Of a stretch of 64,000 bases of DNA, positions 45,032-53,760 are shown one piece after another. Positions within the stretch are counted from its first letter, which is position 1. Every line of letters starts with the position of its first letter. The notes under the pieces are model-generated. The model ran no database searches. It was not told the DNA's origin and worked only from the letters and a program-made list of their open reading frames with translations. A program made the translations under genes and the position numbers. Origin of the DNA: a bacterium (GTDB lineage Bacteria > JAJVIF01); assembly GCA_022072165.1 (NCBI GenBank), contig JAJVIF010000001.1, forward strand, positions 124,001 through 188,000. Reading direction: 5' to 3'.

Positions 45032-45427
45032 ATGTCCCTCCTTCTCGAAATCGAATGTGAAGGCCCCCGCCCGTTAGCCTGCCTGACGCATTTCCTGCTG
45101 GTAGCCCAGGTCCTGCGCGAGCAGGGTGCTCTGGCAGAGGACCTCGCATGGAATCTGGTGCGTCCCGTCCCCCGACATCCCGACTGGGGGAACCACTGTC
45201 GTCTGGTGCTCGCCCATGGCGGCAACCTGATTCCGGGGATCTCAGCGCCGGGACTGCTGCGCTTGCTCGAAGCTGCCTACGCTGAGCGCTTTCCTGACTA
45301 CCGTGTCCAACTGCATCCCGTGTTTGATCCCACATTGGTCTTCCCGACCCTGGCACGACCCGAGCGGCAGCGTCAGCCCCTGCCTCCCGGAGCGCTGCAT
45401 CAGCTCCTCAATCCACAGGAGGGCTAG
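45032..45427 (+). CDS. Protein of unknown function (131 aa)
   Basis: This small predicted soluble protein shows no motif I recognise. It starts MSLLLEIECEGPRPLACLTH, with two predicted amphipathic helices (LTHFLLVAQVLREQG, LLRLLEAAYAERFPD) and Pro-rich turns. A GACAAT box lies 9 nt before ATG 45032 with no ribosome-binding site, so the start may be near-leaderless. It lies between a pseudouridine synthase and tgt; no functional link is established. Confidence 0.65.
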   Translation: MSLLLEIECEGPRPLACLTHFLLVAQVLREQGALAEDLAWNLVRPVPRHPDWGNHCRLVLAHGGNLIPGISAPGLLRLLEAAYAERFPDYRVQLHPVFDPTLVFPTLARPERQRQPLPPGALHQLLNPQEG

Positions 45428-45453
45428 GACGCGCCCAGCAGTGGCGAGTGTGC

Positions 45454-45466
45454 TGTAATCCCCCCA
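45454..45466 (+). promoter_or_regulatory. -10 box with leaderless start for tgt
   Basis: TGTAAT (45454-45459) is 6 nt before ATG 45466. Transcription would begin at about the A of the start codon. Confidence 0.5.
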
Positions 45467-46671
45467 TGCCCTGCGCGGTCACCATCGATGCTGTCTGCCC
45501 GACCACCGGTGCCCGGGCCACCACCATCACGACACCCCGAGGGGCCCTGCAGACCCCCTGCTTTATGCCGGTCGGCACCTACGGTGCGGTGAAGGCCATC
45601 GCCGGACCGACCCTGGCAAAGTTTGGGTACCCGGTGCTGCTGGCTAATGCCCTCCACCTCTACCTGCGACCTGGGCTGGAAGTCATCCATGCGGTCGGAG
45701 GACTCCATCGGTTTATGGGCTGGGATCGCCACCTGCTCACCGACTCCGGCGGGTACCAGCTTTTTTCTCTGCGTGAGTTCATTACGCTGCATGAGGACGG
45801 GGTTCACTTTCGGGCACCGGTCGATGGGAGCCGTCACAACCTGACACCCGGACTGATCATGGATATCCAGCGGACACTGGGCGCTGACTTCATCATGCCC
45901 CTCGATCACTGTCCTCCCTCGACCGCCTCCCGGGCTGAAATCGGACAGGCGATGGAGCGCACCCACCGGTGGCTTGCGGAGCAGGTGACGCTCTTTCAGG
46001 AAGGGCAGGCAGGCAGTGATGCCGCGGCCGGGGAGTTCCTCCCTGGCGCGGAGTCTCCCTGGTCCCTCTTCGGCATCGTGCAGGGGGGAGTTGAACCAGA
46101 TCTGCGTCGGGAATCCCTGGCGGCGATCGCTGCGAGCGGTGTCGATGCCATCGCCATCGGCGGCCTGGCAGTCGGCGAGAGCCAGCGCGAAATGTTCCGG
46201 GTCCTGGAAGCCCTGCAAGAAGACCTGCCAGCCGACAAGCCGCACTACCTGATGGGGGTCGGATTCCCCGATGACCTCCTGGGCGCAGTCGCCCGGGGCA
46301 TAGACATGTTCGACTGCGTCATCCCGACCCGGGTCGCGCGCAACACCACCGCGCTCACCAGCGAAGGACGCATCAATCTCCGTCATACCAGGCATCGGAC
46401 CGACACCGGTCCCCTGGATCCCGCCTGCGACTGCGAGACCTGCACCACCACCAGCAGGGCGCTACTCTGCCATCTGGTGAAGCTGAAGCATCTGTCGGCG
46501 AGCACGTTACTCACGCACCACAACCTCTACTTCTATCGCCAGATGGTGGTTCGTGCCAGGGAGGCGATTCTGGCGGGCACCTTTCCGGACTTCCTTCGAT
46601 CGTTCCTCGAACCGGGATGGACCGATGATGCTCTGCGTCGCACCACGGAGCCGCCAGAGGTCGATGCGTAA
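45466..46671 (+). CDS. tgt: tRNA-guanine transglycosylase
   Basis: Tgt exchanges G34 of tRNA for the queuosine precursor preQ1. The protein has 401 residues. It shows TPCFMPVGTYGAVKAI, the active-site DSGGYQLFSL, the second Asp region GADFIMPLDHC, GIVQGGVEPDLR, FDCVIPTRVARN, and the zinc site CDCETC followed by a downstream His. ATG 45466 was preferred to GTG 45448 because the latter precedes the -10 box. The stop overlaps the next start by 1 nt. Confidence 0.95.
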   Translation: MPCAVTIDAVCPTTGARATTITTPRGALQTPCFMPVGTYGAVKAIAGPTLAKFGYPVLLANALHLYLRPGLEVIHAVGGLHRFMGWDRHLLTDSGGYQLFSLREFITLHEDGVHFRAPVDGSRHNLTPGLIMDIQRTLGADFIMPLDHCPPSTASRAEIGQAMERTHRWLAEQVTLFQEGQAGSDAAAGEFLPGAESPWSLFGIVQGGVEPDLRRESLAAIAASGVDAIAIGGLAVGESQREMFRVLEALQEDLPADKPHYLMGVGFPDDLLGAVARGIDMFDCVIPTRVARNTTALTSEGRINLRHTRHRTDTGPLDPACDCETCTTTSRALLCHLVKLKHLSASTLLTHHNLYFYRQMVVRAREAILAGTFPDFLRSFLEPGWTDDALRRTTEPPEVDA

Positions 46672-46961
46672 TGGCAGCAGCCCCTTCCGGCGAGACGGTG
46701 ACCCTGACCGTCCGGGTCAAGCCCGGCAGTCGGCAGGTCCGCGTGTTGCGTGAAGGGGACACTTTGCGGGTGGAAGTCACGGCACGGGCCATCGAGGGGC
46801 AGGCGAACGCGGCGGTCATGAAGGCGATCGCGGCGGCGTTCGGGATCCGGCCCTGGCAAGTAGCTCTCGTCGCGGGTGACAAGAGTCGGGCGAAACGCTT
46901 CGCACTCGACATCTCCGCAGCCAGGTTTCAGGAACGCTGGGCAGCCCTGGAGGATCATTGA
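46671..46961 (+). CDS. UPF0235/DUF167 family protein
   Basis: This 96-residue protein matches the YggU/DUF167 fold: VTLTVRVKPGSRQVRV, then LRVEVTARAIEGQANAAVMKAI and the VALVAGDKSRAKRFAL motif. The function of the family is unknown. ATG 46671 overlaps the tgt stop by 1 nt, and its own stop overlaps the next start by 1 nt, so three genes are tightly coupled. Confidence 0.9.
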   Translation: MAAAPSGETVTLTVRVKPGSRQVRVLREGDTLRVEVTARAIEGQANAAVMKAIAAAFGIRPWQVALVAGDKSRAKRFALDISAARFQERWAALEDH

Positions 46962-47470
46962 TGGTGCGGCGTCGACAACTCCTCTGGCTGATGGCTGCGC
47001 TCCCCCTCCTCCTCTCGGGCTGTGGTCCGAAGCCGCCGGAGACCTTCCTGCAGGACTACTTCCAGCTTCTCATCCTGCAGAGTGATCGCGACCAGGCATT
47101 GCAGCTGGTGCAGTATCCGGCGGGCATCGACCCGCCTCCGGACCTGCTGGGGGGATTCGCCGCTGAAGAGTCCTGGCTGGGAGCGATGCAGGCCCTGTTT
47201 GCAAAGGAGCAGGCACAGGATCCTGTCAGTCGTCATCGCCTCTGGCAGCGCTGGCGCAAGGACAAGTGGGTGCAGTGGCACCGGCAACACACGACCCGTA
47301 CAACTGCAACTGTGCGAGTCCGGGTCGAGGCCGCCCTCTTCAGCGCGGCTGGAGCGGAGGCGCCGTCGGTGCTGGAACTGAACTATGTCCTGATTCGCCT
47401 CAACGACCAGACCTGGCGGCTGAGCAAAGTGGAAATCGCCGACCGGCAACGGGGACAGCCGAGTCGTTAA
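46961..47470 (+). CDS. Small lipoprotein of unknown function
   Basis: This 169-residue protein has a signal peptide and lipobox LLLSGC, with Cys21. The mature part looks like a small alpha+beta domain (DYFQLLILQSDRDQALQLV, VLIRLNDQTWRLSKVEIA), similar in layout to DUF4878/NTF2-like lipoproteins. ATG 46961 follows GGAGG at 46949-46953; a TTG at 46958 is a weaker choice. It resembles the lipoprotein at 47900 in organisation. Confidence 0.8.
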   Translation: MVRRRQLLWLMAALPLLLSGCGPKPPETFLQDYFQLLILQSDRDQALQLVQYPAGIDPPPDLLGGFAAEESWLGAMQALFAKEQAQDPVSRHRLWQRWRKDKWVQWHRQHTTRTTATVRVRVEAALFSAAGAEAPSVLELNYVLIRLNDQTWRLSKVEIADRQRGQPSR

Positions 47471-47490
47471 CCAGAGTCTGTGAGCATGAG

Positions 47491-47515
47491 AAAACCGCCG
47501 GGAGTCCCGGCGGTT
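47491..47515 (-). terminator. Terminator of rpmB (possibly bidirectional)
   Basis: A perfect 10-bp stem (47493-47502 with 47506-47515, loop AGT). On the minus strand it is followed by TTCTC. It lies between convergent genes and may also stop the plus-strand transcript. Confidence 0.8.
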
Positions 47516-47546
47516 ATGTAAGTTTCCTGAACACCTGAGAAGCCGA

Positions 47547-47729
47547 CTACTTGATCTGGAGCTTCTTCAGCGCTCGCATGGAAATCTTGATCCGCTTCTT
47601 GCGGCCGTTCTCCCAGATCGTCACTTCCCGCAGGTTCGGCATGAAACGCCGACGGGTATGGCGATTCGAGTGGCTGACATTGCTGCCGGCCTTGGGTCGC
47701 TTTCCGGTGATGGCGCAGACGTTCGACAT
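47547..47729 (-). CDS. rpmB: 50S ribosomal protein L28
   Basis: This 60-residue protein has the L28 hallmark order [33 protein letters not shown] and the C-terminal [16 protein letters not shown] 47729 gives normal length; the frame runs back to 47951 without homology. It has its own promoter (47788-47816) and terminator (47491-47515), so it is monocistronic. The single Cys means it is the zinc-free form. Confidence 0.96.
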   Translation of the reverse strand: MSNVCAITGKRPKAGSNVSHSNRHTRRRFMPNLREVTIWENGRKKRIKISMRALKKLQIK

Positions 47730-47787
47730 GGCCTTGGCTCCTGCTCTTGCGCCCATCGGTGCGGGGCGAATCGAGACACAGACGGGT

Positions 47788-47816
47788 ATCCTACCCCAAA
47801 ATGGCCGGCTCAACAA
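47788..47816 (-). promoter_or_regulatory. Promoter of rpmB
   Basis: Minus-strand TTGTTG (47811-47816), exact 17-nt spacer, TAGGAT (47788-47793). The leader to ATG 47729 is about 52 nt. Confidence 0.7.
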
Positions 47817-47899
47817 CCCATGAGCAGGCTGTCGGACCCCGTGGCACACTCTTCGGGCACCGTCAGCACACGCCTGCCCCCTGCCGGGAGGAGATTCCG

Positions 47900-48493
47900 A
47901 TGCTTCCGACCCTCTACCGCCTGCTGCCAGCTCTGTTAGTCCTGCTGCCACTCCTTAGTGGCTGCGGCGGTCCAGGGCCGAAAGAGACGGTCCGGCAGTT
48001 CCATATCGCCGCCCTGACACAGGATGAACAGGCGCTTACGAAGGTGATGGACACCTCCGGCGTCACCTCCCCGGCGGATGATTTCCGTGTGCTCCGGGAC
48101 CTGCTAATCTTTCTGACCCGTCAGCACCAGCCCACCGAGCAGGCGAATGCCACTAAGCTGGTGGATGCGGCCTGCAACTTCGCCCCCAATGACAAGTACA
48201 GCGGTGACGGGCAGGAGTTTTATGCCGTGGCGGATCTCTCCCGGGTCCTGGTGCCCTTTCTGGGAGATGCCTCGCGGGGGGTTATGGGGAAGCCGAAAGA
48301 CCTCATCAAGTACACCGTCCGGGTGGAAGAGCGCGGCAAGCGCTGGGTGGTCACGAGCATCGCGCTCCCGAATCAGCAGCTTTCCACGATTGGGGAGCGC
48401 TACAGCCTGAACATCAACGAACTCGACAAGATTCCTGGTCAGGTCGATGATCCGGCACCCGCCGATGGCTCTTCGACCACTTCCACCAAGTAG
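47900..48493 (+). CDS. Lipoprotein of unknown function
   Basis: This 197-residue protein has a signal peptide and lipobox PLLSGC, with Cys22. A helical then beta-rich mature domain follows ([38 protein letters not shown]), and a Pro/Ser/Thr tail ends it. The layout is similar to the lipoprotein at 46961 and to NTF2-like/DUF4878 proteins; homology is not proven. ATG 47900 follows GGGAGGAG. Confidence 0.8.
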   Translation: MLPTLYRLLPALLVLLPLLSGCGGPGPKETVRQFHIAALTQDEQALTKVMDTSGVTSPADDFRVLRDLLIFLTRQHQPTEQANATKLVDAACNFAPNDKYSGDGQEFYAVADLSRVLVPFLGDASRGVMGKPKDLIKYTVRVEERGKRWVVTSIALPNQQLSTIGERYSLNINELDKIPGQVDDPAPADGSSTTSTK

Positions 48494-48504
48494 CCCCCGC
48501 GAAA

Positions 48505-48993
48505 TCAGCGTAACGGGCGCGCTTTGTAGAGCCCCCGACCCACCCGCTCAATACGCTCGTCGTGTCCCAGGATGTGATAGACCTGCGTCCGCATGGTCGC
48601 CCCGCCGACACCGGGATAGCGATGGCGCATCACTTCCACGACCGTTTCCGCTCGCTGAATCCCCCCGAGTGAGCGGAGGATCTCCAGCACCAGGTCGGCA
48701 TTTGAAGGACGCAGTCCCGGTCCGGCTTCCGTGTGGGAACGGACCGGCGCAGTTTTTTGGCCGGTCAGAAACTGCCGAATTTCATGCGCCTCTGCCAGCG
48801 CCTGTTGCAGGTCGGCAAGCTCGGCTTCCAGTGCATCGATTTCTTCAGTGAGACCCAGAGCCAGTCGCTCAATGAGGACCTGATGAGTAGCAGTATGTGA
48901 CTTCCAGGTCGCCTGCGTCAGGGCCTGGCGCAATCGACGCAGAAAAACCCGCGACCGGCCGGGCTGAATCGCGGCGATTGCTTCCGGGGTCAT
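48505..48993 (-). CDS. Predicted winged-helix DNA-binding protein
   Basis: This protein of about 162 residues has a leucine-heptad coiled coil (EEIDALEAELADLQQALAEA, about 49-68) and a C-terminal winged-helix-like domain (LVLEILRSLGGIQRAETVVEVM, then RTQVYHILGHDERIERVGRGLYKA). It could dimerise through the coil. The start is uncertain: ATG 48993 is used here, GTG 49014 and TTG 49050 are in frame upstream. It diverges from thiL across a perfect AGCGTACGCT palindrome. Confidence 0.7.
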   Translation of the reverse strand: MTPEAIAAIQPGRSRVFLRRLRQALTQATWKSHTATHQVLIERLALGLTEEIDALEAELADLQQALAEAHEIRQFLTGQKTAPVRSHTEAGPGLRPSNADLVLEILRSLGGIQRAETVVEVMRHRYPGVGGATMRTQVYHILGHDERIERVGRGLYKARPLR

Positions 48994-49052
48994 GGTCGTA
49001 CGGGATGGCGTCACAAGCTGCTTCTTACCGCGGTCCCTGCCACGATGCAAGC

Positions 49053-49067
49053 AGCGTACGCTACGAT
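49053..49067 (+). promoter_or_regulatory. Palindrome and -10 box between divergent regulator and thiL
   Basis: AGCGTACGCT (49053-49062) is a perfect 10-bp palindrome abutting the thiL -10 box TACGAT (49062-49067), which is 6 nt from GTG 49074. On the other strand the palindrome contains TACGCT, a possible -10 for the regulator gene. It is a candidate operator. Confidence 0.45.
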
Positions 49068-49073
49068 CCCATC

Positions 49074-50078
49074 GTGACCCTGGATGAAGCCGCGCTCCTG
49101 ACGCACCTGGCCTCCGTGCTTGGTCCGGAGCTGATCCGCCAGCCCCTGCTCAGGACGCCGGTGTTTGGTGATGATGCTGCCATTTGCGACCTCGGTGGTG
49201 GGTCACTGGTGATGACTCAGGACCTCCTGGTAGAGGACGTCGATTTTCGTCGCGACTGGGGCAGCCTCCTCGATGTCGGCTATAAGGCCGCGCAGGTCAA
49301 TCTCAGCGATCTCGCCGCGAAAGGTGCCTCTCCGCGGCTGGCCTTCATCGGGATCGCAGCACCTAAAACGACCGTTGAAGCGGACCTGGACGCGCTCTAT
49401 CGCGGACTGCGCGAAGCGCTCACTGGCACTGGAGTCCTGGTAGCAGGGGGCGACCTGTCGGCATCCCCGGGTCCCCTGATGATCGACCTGTTCATGATCG
49501 GCGAGCTGACCGGACCAGCCTGGCTTCGGAACGCGGCCCGACCTGGCGACGTGCTCTGGATCAGCCGACCAGTCGGCTGGGCGCGTCTGGGACTCCTGGC
49601 TCATGAAAGGCTCCTGACTGAAACGGAGCTCCCGGGACTTCCGGAGGCGGTCGAGGCGTTTCGACGTCCTCAAGCGGAACTGACCCTGAGCAAGGCGCTC
49701 CGCACTGCCGGATTCCTCGGGGCCTGCATGGATCTCTCCGATGGACTGGTGCGGGACCTCCCCCGGCTCTGTCTGGCCTCAGGGGTCGGGGCGATGATTG
49801 ATGTGAAGGCGTTGAATCCTGACCCGGTGTACGCCAGTCTCGCCTCATCGATGGGGGAGGACCCGACCTCCAATGCGCTCAATGGAGGCGAAGATTTCGC
49901 GCTCCTCGGCGCGTGTCCACCGTCGCAGTTTGAAGCGCTGCTTAGAACCCTTCCGCTCATCCCTATCGGACTCTGCACATCGGACCCCGCATTGCGAATC
50001 AGCCGCGATGGCATAGGGCATCCCTGGCCCGCTGGAGGATTCGACCACTTCGCGTCGCCTCAGGGGAGCGCTCCATGA
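49074..50078 (+). CDS. thiL: Thiamine-monophosphate kinase
   Basis: ThiL phosphorylates thiamine monophosphate to thiamine diphosphate. This 334-residue protein of the PurM fold has FGDDAAICDL, TQDLLVEDVDFR, NLSDLAAKGASP, VLVAGGDLSASP, CMDLSDGLVRDL and NGGEDFALLG. GTG 49074 is used because the TACGAT box is 6 nt upstream; the open frame extends to 48897. It overlaps tsaE by 4 nt, a common thiL-tsaE arrangement. Confidence 0.93.
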   Translation: MTLDEAALLTHLASVLGPELIRQPLLRTPVFGDDAAICDLGGGSLVMTQDLLVEDVDFRRDWGSLLDVGYKAAQVNLSDLAAKGASPRLAFIGIAAPKTTVEADLDALYRGLREALTGTGVLVAGGDLSASPGPLMIDLFMIGELTGPAWLRNAARPGDVLWISRPVGWARLGLLAHERLLTETELPGLPEAVEAFRRPQAELTLSKALRTAGFLGACMDLSDGLVRDLPRLCLASGVGAMIDVKALNPDPVYASLASSMGEDPTSNALNGGEDFALLGACPPSQFEALLRTLPLIPIGLCTSDPALRISRDGIGHPWPAGGFDHFASPQGSAP

Positions 50079-50554
50079 CCTCCCCCTGCTTATCGGAAAC
50101 TCTGGCCGTAACGCATGGCATCACGGAGGAGTCACCCCCGCTGGATCTCGCCGCCTTGCGAATCAAAGCAGCGTCCCTCGCTCCTGAAGTCGTGGGGGGA
50201 GGCGTGCTAGCACTTACGGGTCCACTGGGAGCAGGGAAAACGACCGTCGTGCAAGCGCTGGTCCAGTCGCTGGGCTATCAGGGGAGTGTGAAGTCCCCCA
50301 GCTTCGTACTGCAGCATCTGTATCAGACACCGGACCTCACCATCGAGCACTGGGATCTCTATCGACTCCTCGACGCCACGCCGGAGCAGGTGCTGACTCT
50401 CCTGCGCGACATCGGGCAACAGGGGTCCCTGGTGCTGCTGGAATGGCCCGAGCCCCTCATCTCCTGTGGGTGGGGGAGGGATGTACCTATCTGGCAGCTT
50501 TCCGCTCCGGATGAGAGTTCCCGTATCCTGACCCGCTGGGAACCCCGTATATGA
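50075..50554 (+). CDS. tsaE: tRNA t6A biosynthesis ATPase TsaE
   Basis: TsaE is the ATPase of the complex that makes N6-threonylcarbamoyladenosine at tRNA position 37. This 159-residue protein has the Walker A LTGPLGAGKTTVVQAL, the SVKSPSFVLQ switch segment, EHWDLYRL and LLEWPE. ATG 50075 overlaps the thiL stop, and its own stop overlaps tsaB by 4 nt. A slightly long N-terminus of about 30 residues precedes the core. Confidence 0.94.
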   Translation: MTSPCLSETLAVTHGITEESPPLDLAALRIKAASLAPEVVGGGVLALTGPLGAGKTTVVQALVQSLGYQGSVKSPSFVLQHLYQTPDLTIEHWDLYRLLDATPEQVLTLLRDIGQQGSLVLLEWPEPLISCGWGRDVPIWQLSAPDESSRILTRWEPRI

Positions 50555-51270
50555 CCCTCATCCTCTCGCTGGACACCACCACCGCTCAGCCGACACTCAC
50601 CCTCGGGCGGGTGCGTCGCGGATCGCTGGTCCTCTGGTGGGACTGGGTGGCAGCGGACCGGCACCTTCAGCGGACCTTCTTCCCGGCAGTCCAGCAGGGA
50701 CTGGCGGCGATGCAGGGGAGCCTCACCGAGGTCCGCACCATCATTGTCGGACTCGGGCCCGGGTCTTTCACTGGCGCGAAACTGGGCCTCGGGTTCGCCC
50801 GGACCCTGGCGACTCAGCTTCCTGAAGCGCAACTCTTCGGAGTCCCCTCGTGGTTTGGAGCGTTGCCGGAAGAGCCGCAGCCCGGACAAACTGTTGTCTG
50901 GACGGTCCCCTCTACCCGCCAGACGAGCTATCTGGTGGCGGTCGAGTGGGACCCCGAGGAAGGGCTCATCGAGCGACTTCCAGTCACAGATGTCGCGCAA
51001 TCAGACATTGCAGCCACCCTGGAAGTCTTCGGCGCTGATGGCCTCGTGCTGCAAGAGCCATCGCTGAATCTCCCGATCCCGGAGCCGTCGATCTACCCCA
51101 ACGGTTGGGAAGTCCGGCCGGTCCCTCCGGCTCATGCCAGCAACCTGCTGGATCTCTACGCGGAAACAGGCGGAGACTGGGAGCCGGATGATCCTGCGAC
51201 GCTCGTGCCCCTCTATGTGCGGCCCCCGCAGGCGACCCTGGTGCCGCGTCCCCGACATTTCACCCCGTAA
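50551..51270 (+). CDS. tsaB: tRNA t6A biosynthesis protein TsaB
   Basis: TsaB is the inactive ASKHA partner of TsaD. This 239-residue protein begins MTLILSLDTTTAQPTLTLG and has the motif VGLGPGSFTGAKLGLGFARTLA, typical of TsaB. It is in the gene run tsaE-tsaB-rimI-tsaD with a 4-nt overlap to tsaE. The C-terminal half is divergent, as is usual for the family. Confidence 0.93.
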   Translation: MTLILSLDTTTAQPTLTLGRVRRGSLVLWWDWVAADRHLQRTFFPAVQQGLAAMQGSLTEVRTIIVGLGPGSFTGAKLGLGFARTLATQLPEAQLFGVPSWFGALPEEPQPGQTVVWTVPSTRQTSYLVAVEWDPEEGLIERLPVTDVAQSDIAATLEVFGADGLVLQEPSLNLPIPEPSIYPNGWEVRPVPPAHASNLLDLYAETGGDWEPDDPATLVPLYVRPPQATLVPRPRHFTP

Positions 51271-51277
51271 GCGCTGT

Positions 51278-51291
51278 TACACTCCCAGTCG
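51278..51291 (+). promoter_or_regulatory. -10 box with leaderless start for rimI
   Basis: TACACT (51278-51283) lies 7 nt before GTG 51291 inside the t6A cluster, suggesting an internal promoter with a leaderless rimI message. Confidence 0.45.
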
Positions 51292-51809
51292 TGGCTATCC
51301 AGCTCCCGGAGCCGCCCGCTGCGCCCGCACCTGCTCCTCCGGAGGTGCGGCGCATGCTGGAAGCCGACCTCGGACAGGTCATGGAAATCGAGCGGCTGGT
51401 CTATACCGCTCCCTGGACCCGGCAGGTCTTTCAGCAGGACCTCAACACCAATGCCCTCTCGCGCTATGTGGTGGCCGAACAGCAGGACCGGATTGTTGGC
51501 TACGCCGGCATCTGGATTTTCGAGCAGGTGGGCCATGTGACGACAGTCGCGGTGCATCCCCAGTGTCAGCGACAGGGGGTGGGGGGACGCCTCCTGGAAG
51601 CTATCATGGCGATCGGACGCCGTGAAGGGGTGGTCCGCTTTACGCTGGAAGTCCGGCTCTCCAATAAACCGGCACAGGAGCTCTATCACCGCTACGGCTT
51701 TTACGCGGTGGGGGTGCGTCCCCGCTACTACCAGGACAACAAAGAAGATGCCCTGATCATGTGGACGGATCCTGAGATCGACGGATACGACCGCGGATTT
51801 ACGGGATAA
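51291..51809 (+). CDS. rimI: Ribosomal-protein-alanine N-acetyltransferase
   Basis: This 172-residue GNAT acetyltransferase has VMEIERLVYTAPWTRQVFQQDL, the CoA-binding HPQCQRQGVGGRLLEAIM, TLEVRLSNKPAQELYHRYGF and RPRYYQDNKEDALIM, the RimI signature. In E. coli RimI acetylates S18; substrate specificity here is inferred. A Pro/Ala-rich 18-residue N-terminal addition follows the GTG. It sits between tsaB and tsaD, a common location. Confidence 0.92.
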   Translation: MAIQLPEPPAAPAPAPPEVRRMLEADLGQVMEIERLVYTAPWTRQVFQQDLNTNALSRYVVAEQQDRIVGYAGIWIFEQVGHVTTVAVHPQCQRQGVGGRLLEAIMAIGRREGVVRFTLEVRLSNKPAQELYHRYGFYAVGVRPRYYQDNKEDALIMWTDPEIDGYDRGFTG

Positions 51810-51817
51810 CAGGCACC

Positions 51818-52906
51818 ATGCGGGTCCTTGGGATTGAAACCAGCTGCGATGACACGTCTGTCGCCTGTGTCGAGAACGGACATGTCGCGGCCTGCTGCAA
51901 TGCAGGGCAGGAAGCCTTTCATCAGCAGTATGGCGGAGTCGTCCCTGAAATCGCAGCCCGGGCTCATCTGGAGGCAATCGATCCGCTCCTGGAGATGACA
52001 TTGACCCAAGCGGGCTGGAGCCTGGGGGACATCGATCTCATTGCTGTCACCCAGGGCCCCGGACTCCTCGGCTCCCTCCTCGTGGGAGTTACTACCGCTA
52101 AGTCACTGGCCCTCCTGACCGGGAAGCCACTCATTGGCGTCAATCATCTGCTGGCTCACACGATCGCGCCACAACTGGCGGCCCCCGACGATCCGCTGCC
52201 CCTTCCACTGTTGACATTGATCGCATCGGGTGGCCATACCGAACTGGTCCTCTCCCACGAGCCGGGAGCATGGCGCCTGCTGGGAAGCACCCTTGATGAT
52301 GCCGCCGGTGAACTGCTCGACAAGGTAGGGCGCGAACTCGGGCTGGGATTCCCCGCCGGTCCGGCCATCGATCGACTCGCCGCCACTGGGCAGGCTGATC
52401 GCTATGACCTTCCCCGACCGTTGCTGCATTCCGGCGACTACCAGTTTTCGTTCTCTGGCCTCAAAACGGCGGCTCTCCGACAATTCGGACTCATCGGCGG
52501 GCCACGCCAGCCCGGCGACCAGCGGCTGATGCCAACTGCTGAATCGCAACTGGGCCATGCAGATCTCGCCGATGCCTGCGCCAGTCTGCAGCGGGCGGTC
52601 ATGGATGTCCTGGTTGCCAAGACGCTGAAGGCCGCGGAAAGCTACGGTGTCGTCGCCGTAGCGACAGGAGGTGGAGTCGCGGCGAACACGGAGTTGCGGA
52701 GCCGCCTGGCCAGCGGATGTGAGGAGCTGGGCTGCTCCTTCCACGCGCCGCCCCTCGCCTGGTGCATGGATAACGGGGCCATGATCGCCCTGGCGGGCCA
52801 GCAGGAGTTTGAACGTCGCGGTCCCGATGGGCTCGACCTGGATCCCTTCGCAAGCTGGGACTGGACACCCGCTCCGGCTACAGCACCCCAAGCCACCGCA
52901 GAGTAA
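51818..52906 (+). CDS. tsaD: tRNA N6-threonylcarbamoyltransferase TsaD
   Basis: TsaD is the catalytic subunit for t6A37. This 362-residue protein starts MRVLGIETSCDDTSVACVEN. It contains the metal-binding HLLAH (GVNHLLAHTIAP), ASGGHTELVLS, DDAAGELLDKVGRELGLGFPAGP, SFSGLKTAAL and CMDNGAMIALAG. The 3' end overlaps the convergent uppP by 29 nt. Start ATG 51818 is 8 nt after rimI. Confidence 0.96.
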   Translation: MRVLGIETSCDDTSVACVENGHVAACCNAGQEAFHQQYGGVVPEIAARAHLEAIDPLLEMTLTQAGWSLGDIDLIAVTQGPGLLGSLLVGVTTAKSLALLTGKPLIGVNHLLAHTIAPQLAAPDDPLPLPLLTLIASGGHTELVLSHEPGAWRLLGSTLDDAAGELLDKVGRELGLGFPAGPAIDRLAATGQADRYDLPRPLLHSGDYQFSFSGLKTAALRQFGLIGGPRQPGDQRLMPTAESQLGHADLADACASLQRAVMDVLVAKTLKAAESYGVVAVATGGGVAANTELRSRLASGCEELGCSFHAPPLAWCMDNGAMIALAGQQEFERRGPDGLDLDPFASWDWTPAPATAPQATAE

Positions 52907-53741
52907 GGGTCAGGCATCCCAGCGCTGCGGTGTAGTAGACAAAGGGATAGAGATCCCGACCGCGCAACATTTTGATGAGGAAATTGATCGCCCAGATGCC
53001 CACAACCAGCGACGTCAGAAAGCCCACCACATACGGCCCCGCCTGGGTGCCCCAGACCATGTCATGGCGGGCATCCCAGGCTTCCTTCGCGAAGGCCAGC
53101 AAGATAATGGGAAGCGCGAGAAAAAACGAAAACTTCGCGGCATCGACCCGCCCCAGTCCCACCATCAGTCCCGTGGCGATAGTACTGCCAGACCGGCTGA
53201 TGCCCGGGAGAATCGCCAGTGTCTGCGCCAGTCCTACCAGCACCGCCCGGCGCCATCCCGTGTGACGGATATTGACCTCCCCACCGGCCCATCGCTGACT
53301 CGCCGCCAGGATCAGACTCGTGCAGAGAAAGCCAACACCCGCCATCGTGACATTGGTCGCCAGGGGATCGATCACATCGCTCAGCAGCAGATACAGCACG
53401 CCGGTCACGATGGTCGAGCCGAGGACCCAGCCGATGATAGCCCGCGCCTGCTCCGGGGTGTACCAGATGTCACGCATCTCCAGCCCGAATTTCGGAGATT
53501 TCACCGGCGCGGGGAGATTCAGAGCAGCAAGGAAGAGATTCGACAGATCTTCACGGTAGGCGACGATCACCGCCACGACGGTTGCAACATGGATAAGCAG
53601 GTTGAAGACCATGAGGTCCGCACGATGGGCATCGATCCCCAGCAAATGCTCCGCCAGGACCAGGTGACCTGAGGACGACACCGGCAGAAACTCGGTCGCC
53701 CCCTGTAGCGCTCCCAGGAGGATGGCTTCCCAGATGGTCAC
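52878..53741 (-). CDS. uppP: Undecaprenyl-diphosphatase UppP (BacA)
   Basis: UppP recycles undecaprenyl pyrophosphate for cell-wall synthesis. This 287-residue protein has about eight membrane helices and the motifs ILLGALQGATEFLPVSSSGH (with catalytic Glu and the PVSSSGH loop), and LPGISRSGSTI. It starts 19 nt after the rnj stop on the same strand, so the two are likely cotranscribed. Its last 29 nt overlap the convergent tsaD. Confidence 0.95.
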   Translation of the reverse strand: MTIWEAILLGALQGATEFLPVSSSGHLVLAEHLLGIDAHRADLMVFNLLIHVATVVAVIVAYREDLSNLFLAALNLPAPVKSPKFGLEMRDIWYTPEQARAIIGWVLGSTIVTGVLYLLLSDVIDPLATNVTMAGVGFLCTSLILAASQRWAGGEVNIRHTGWRRAVLVGLAQTLAILPGISRSGSTIATGLMVGLGRVDAAKFSFFLALPIILLAFAKEAWDARHDMVWGTQAGPYVVGFLTSLVVGIWAINFLIKMLRGRDLYPFVYYTAALGCLTLTLRWLGVL

Positions 53742-53760
53742 GGCGCGAGTGTAGCAGTCC

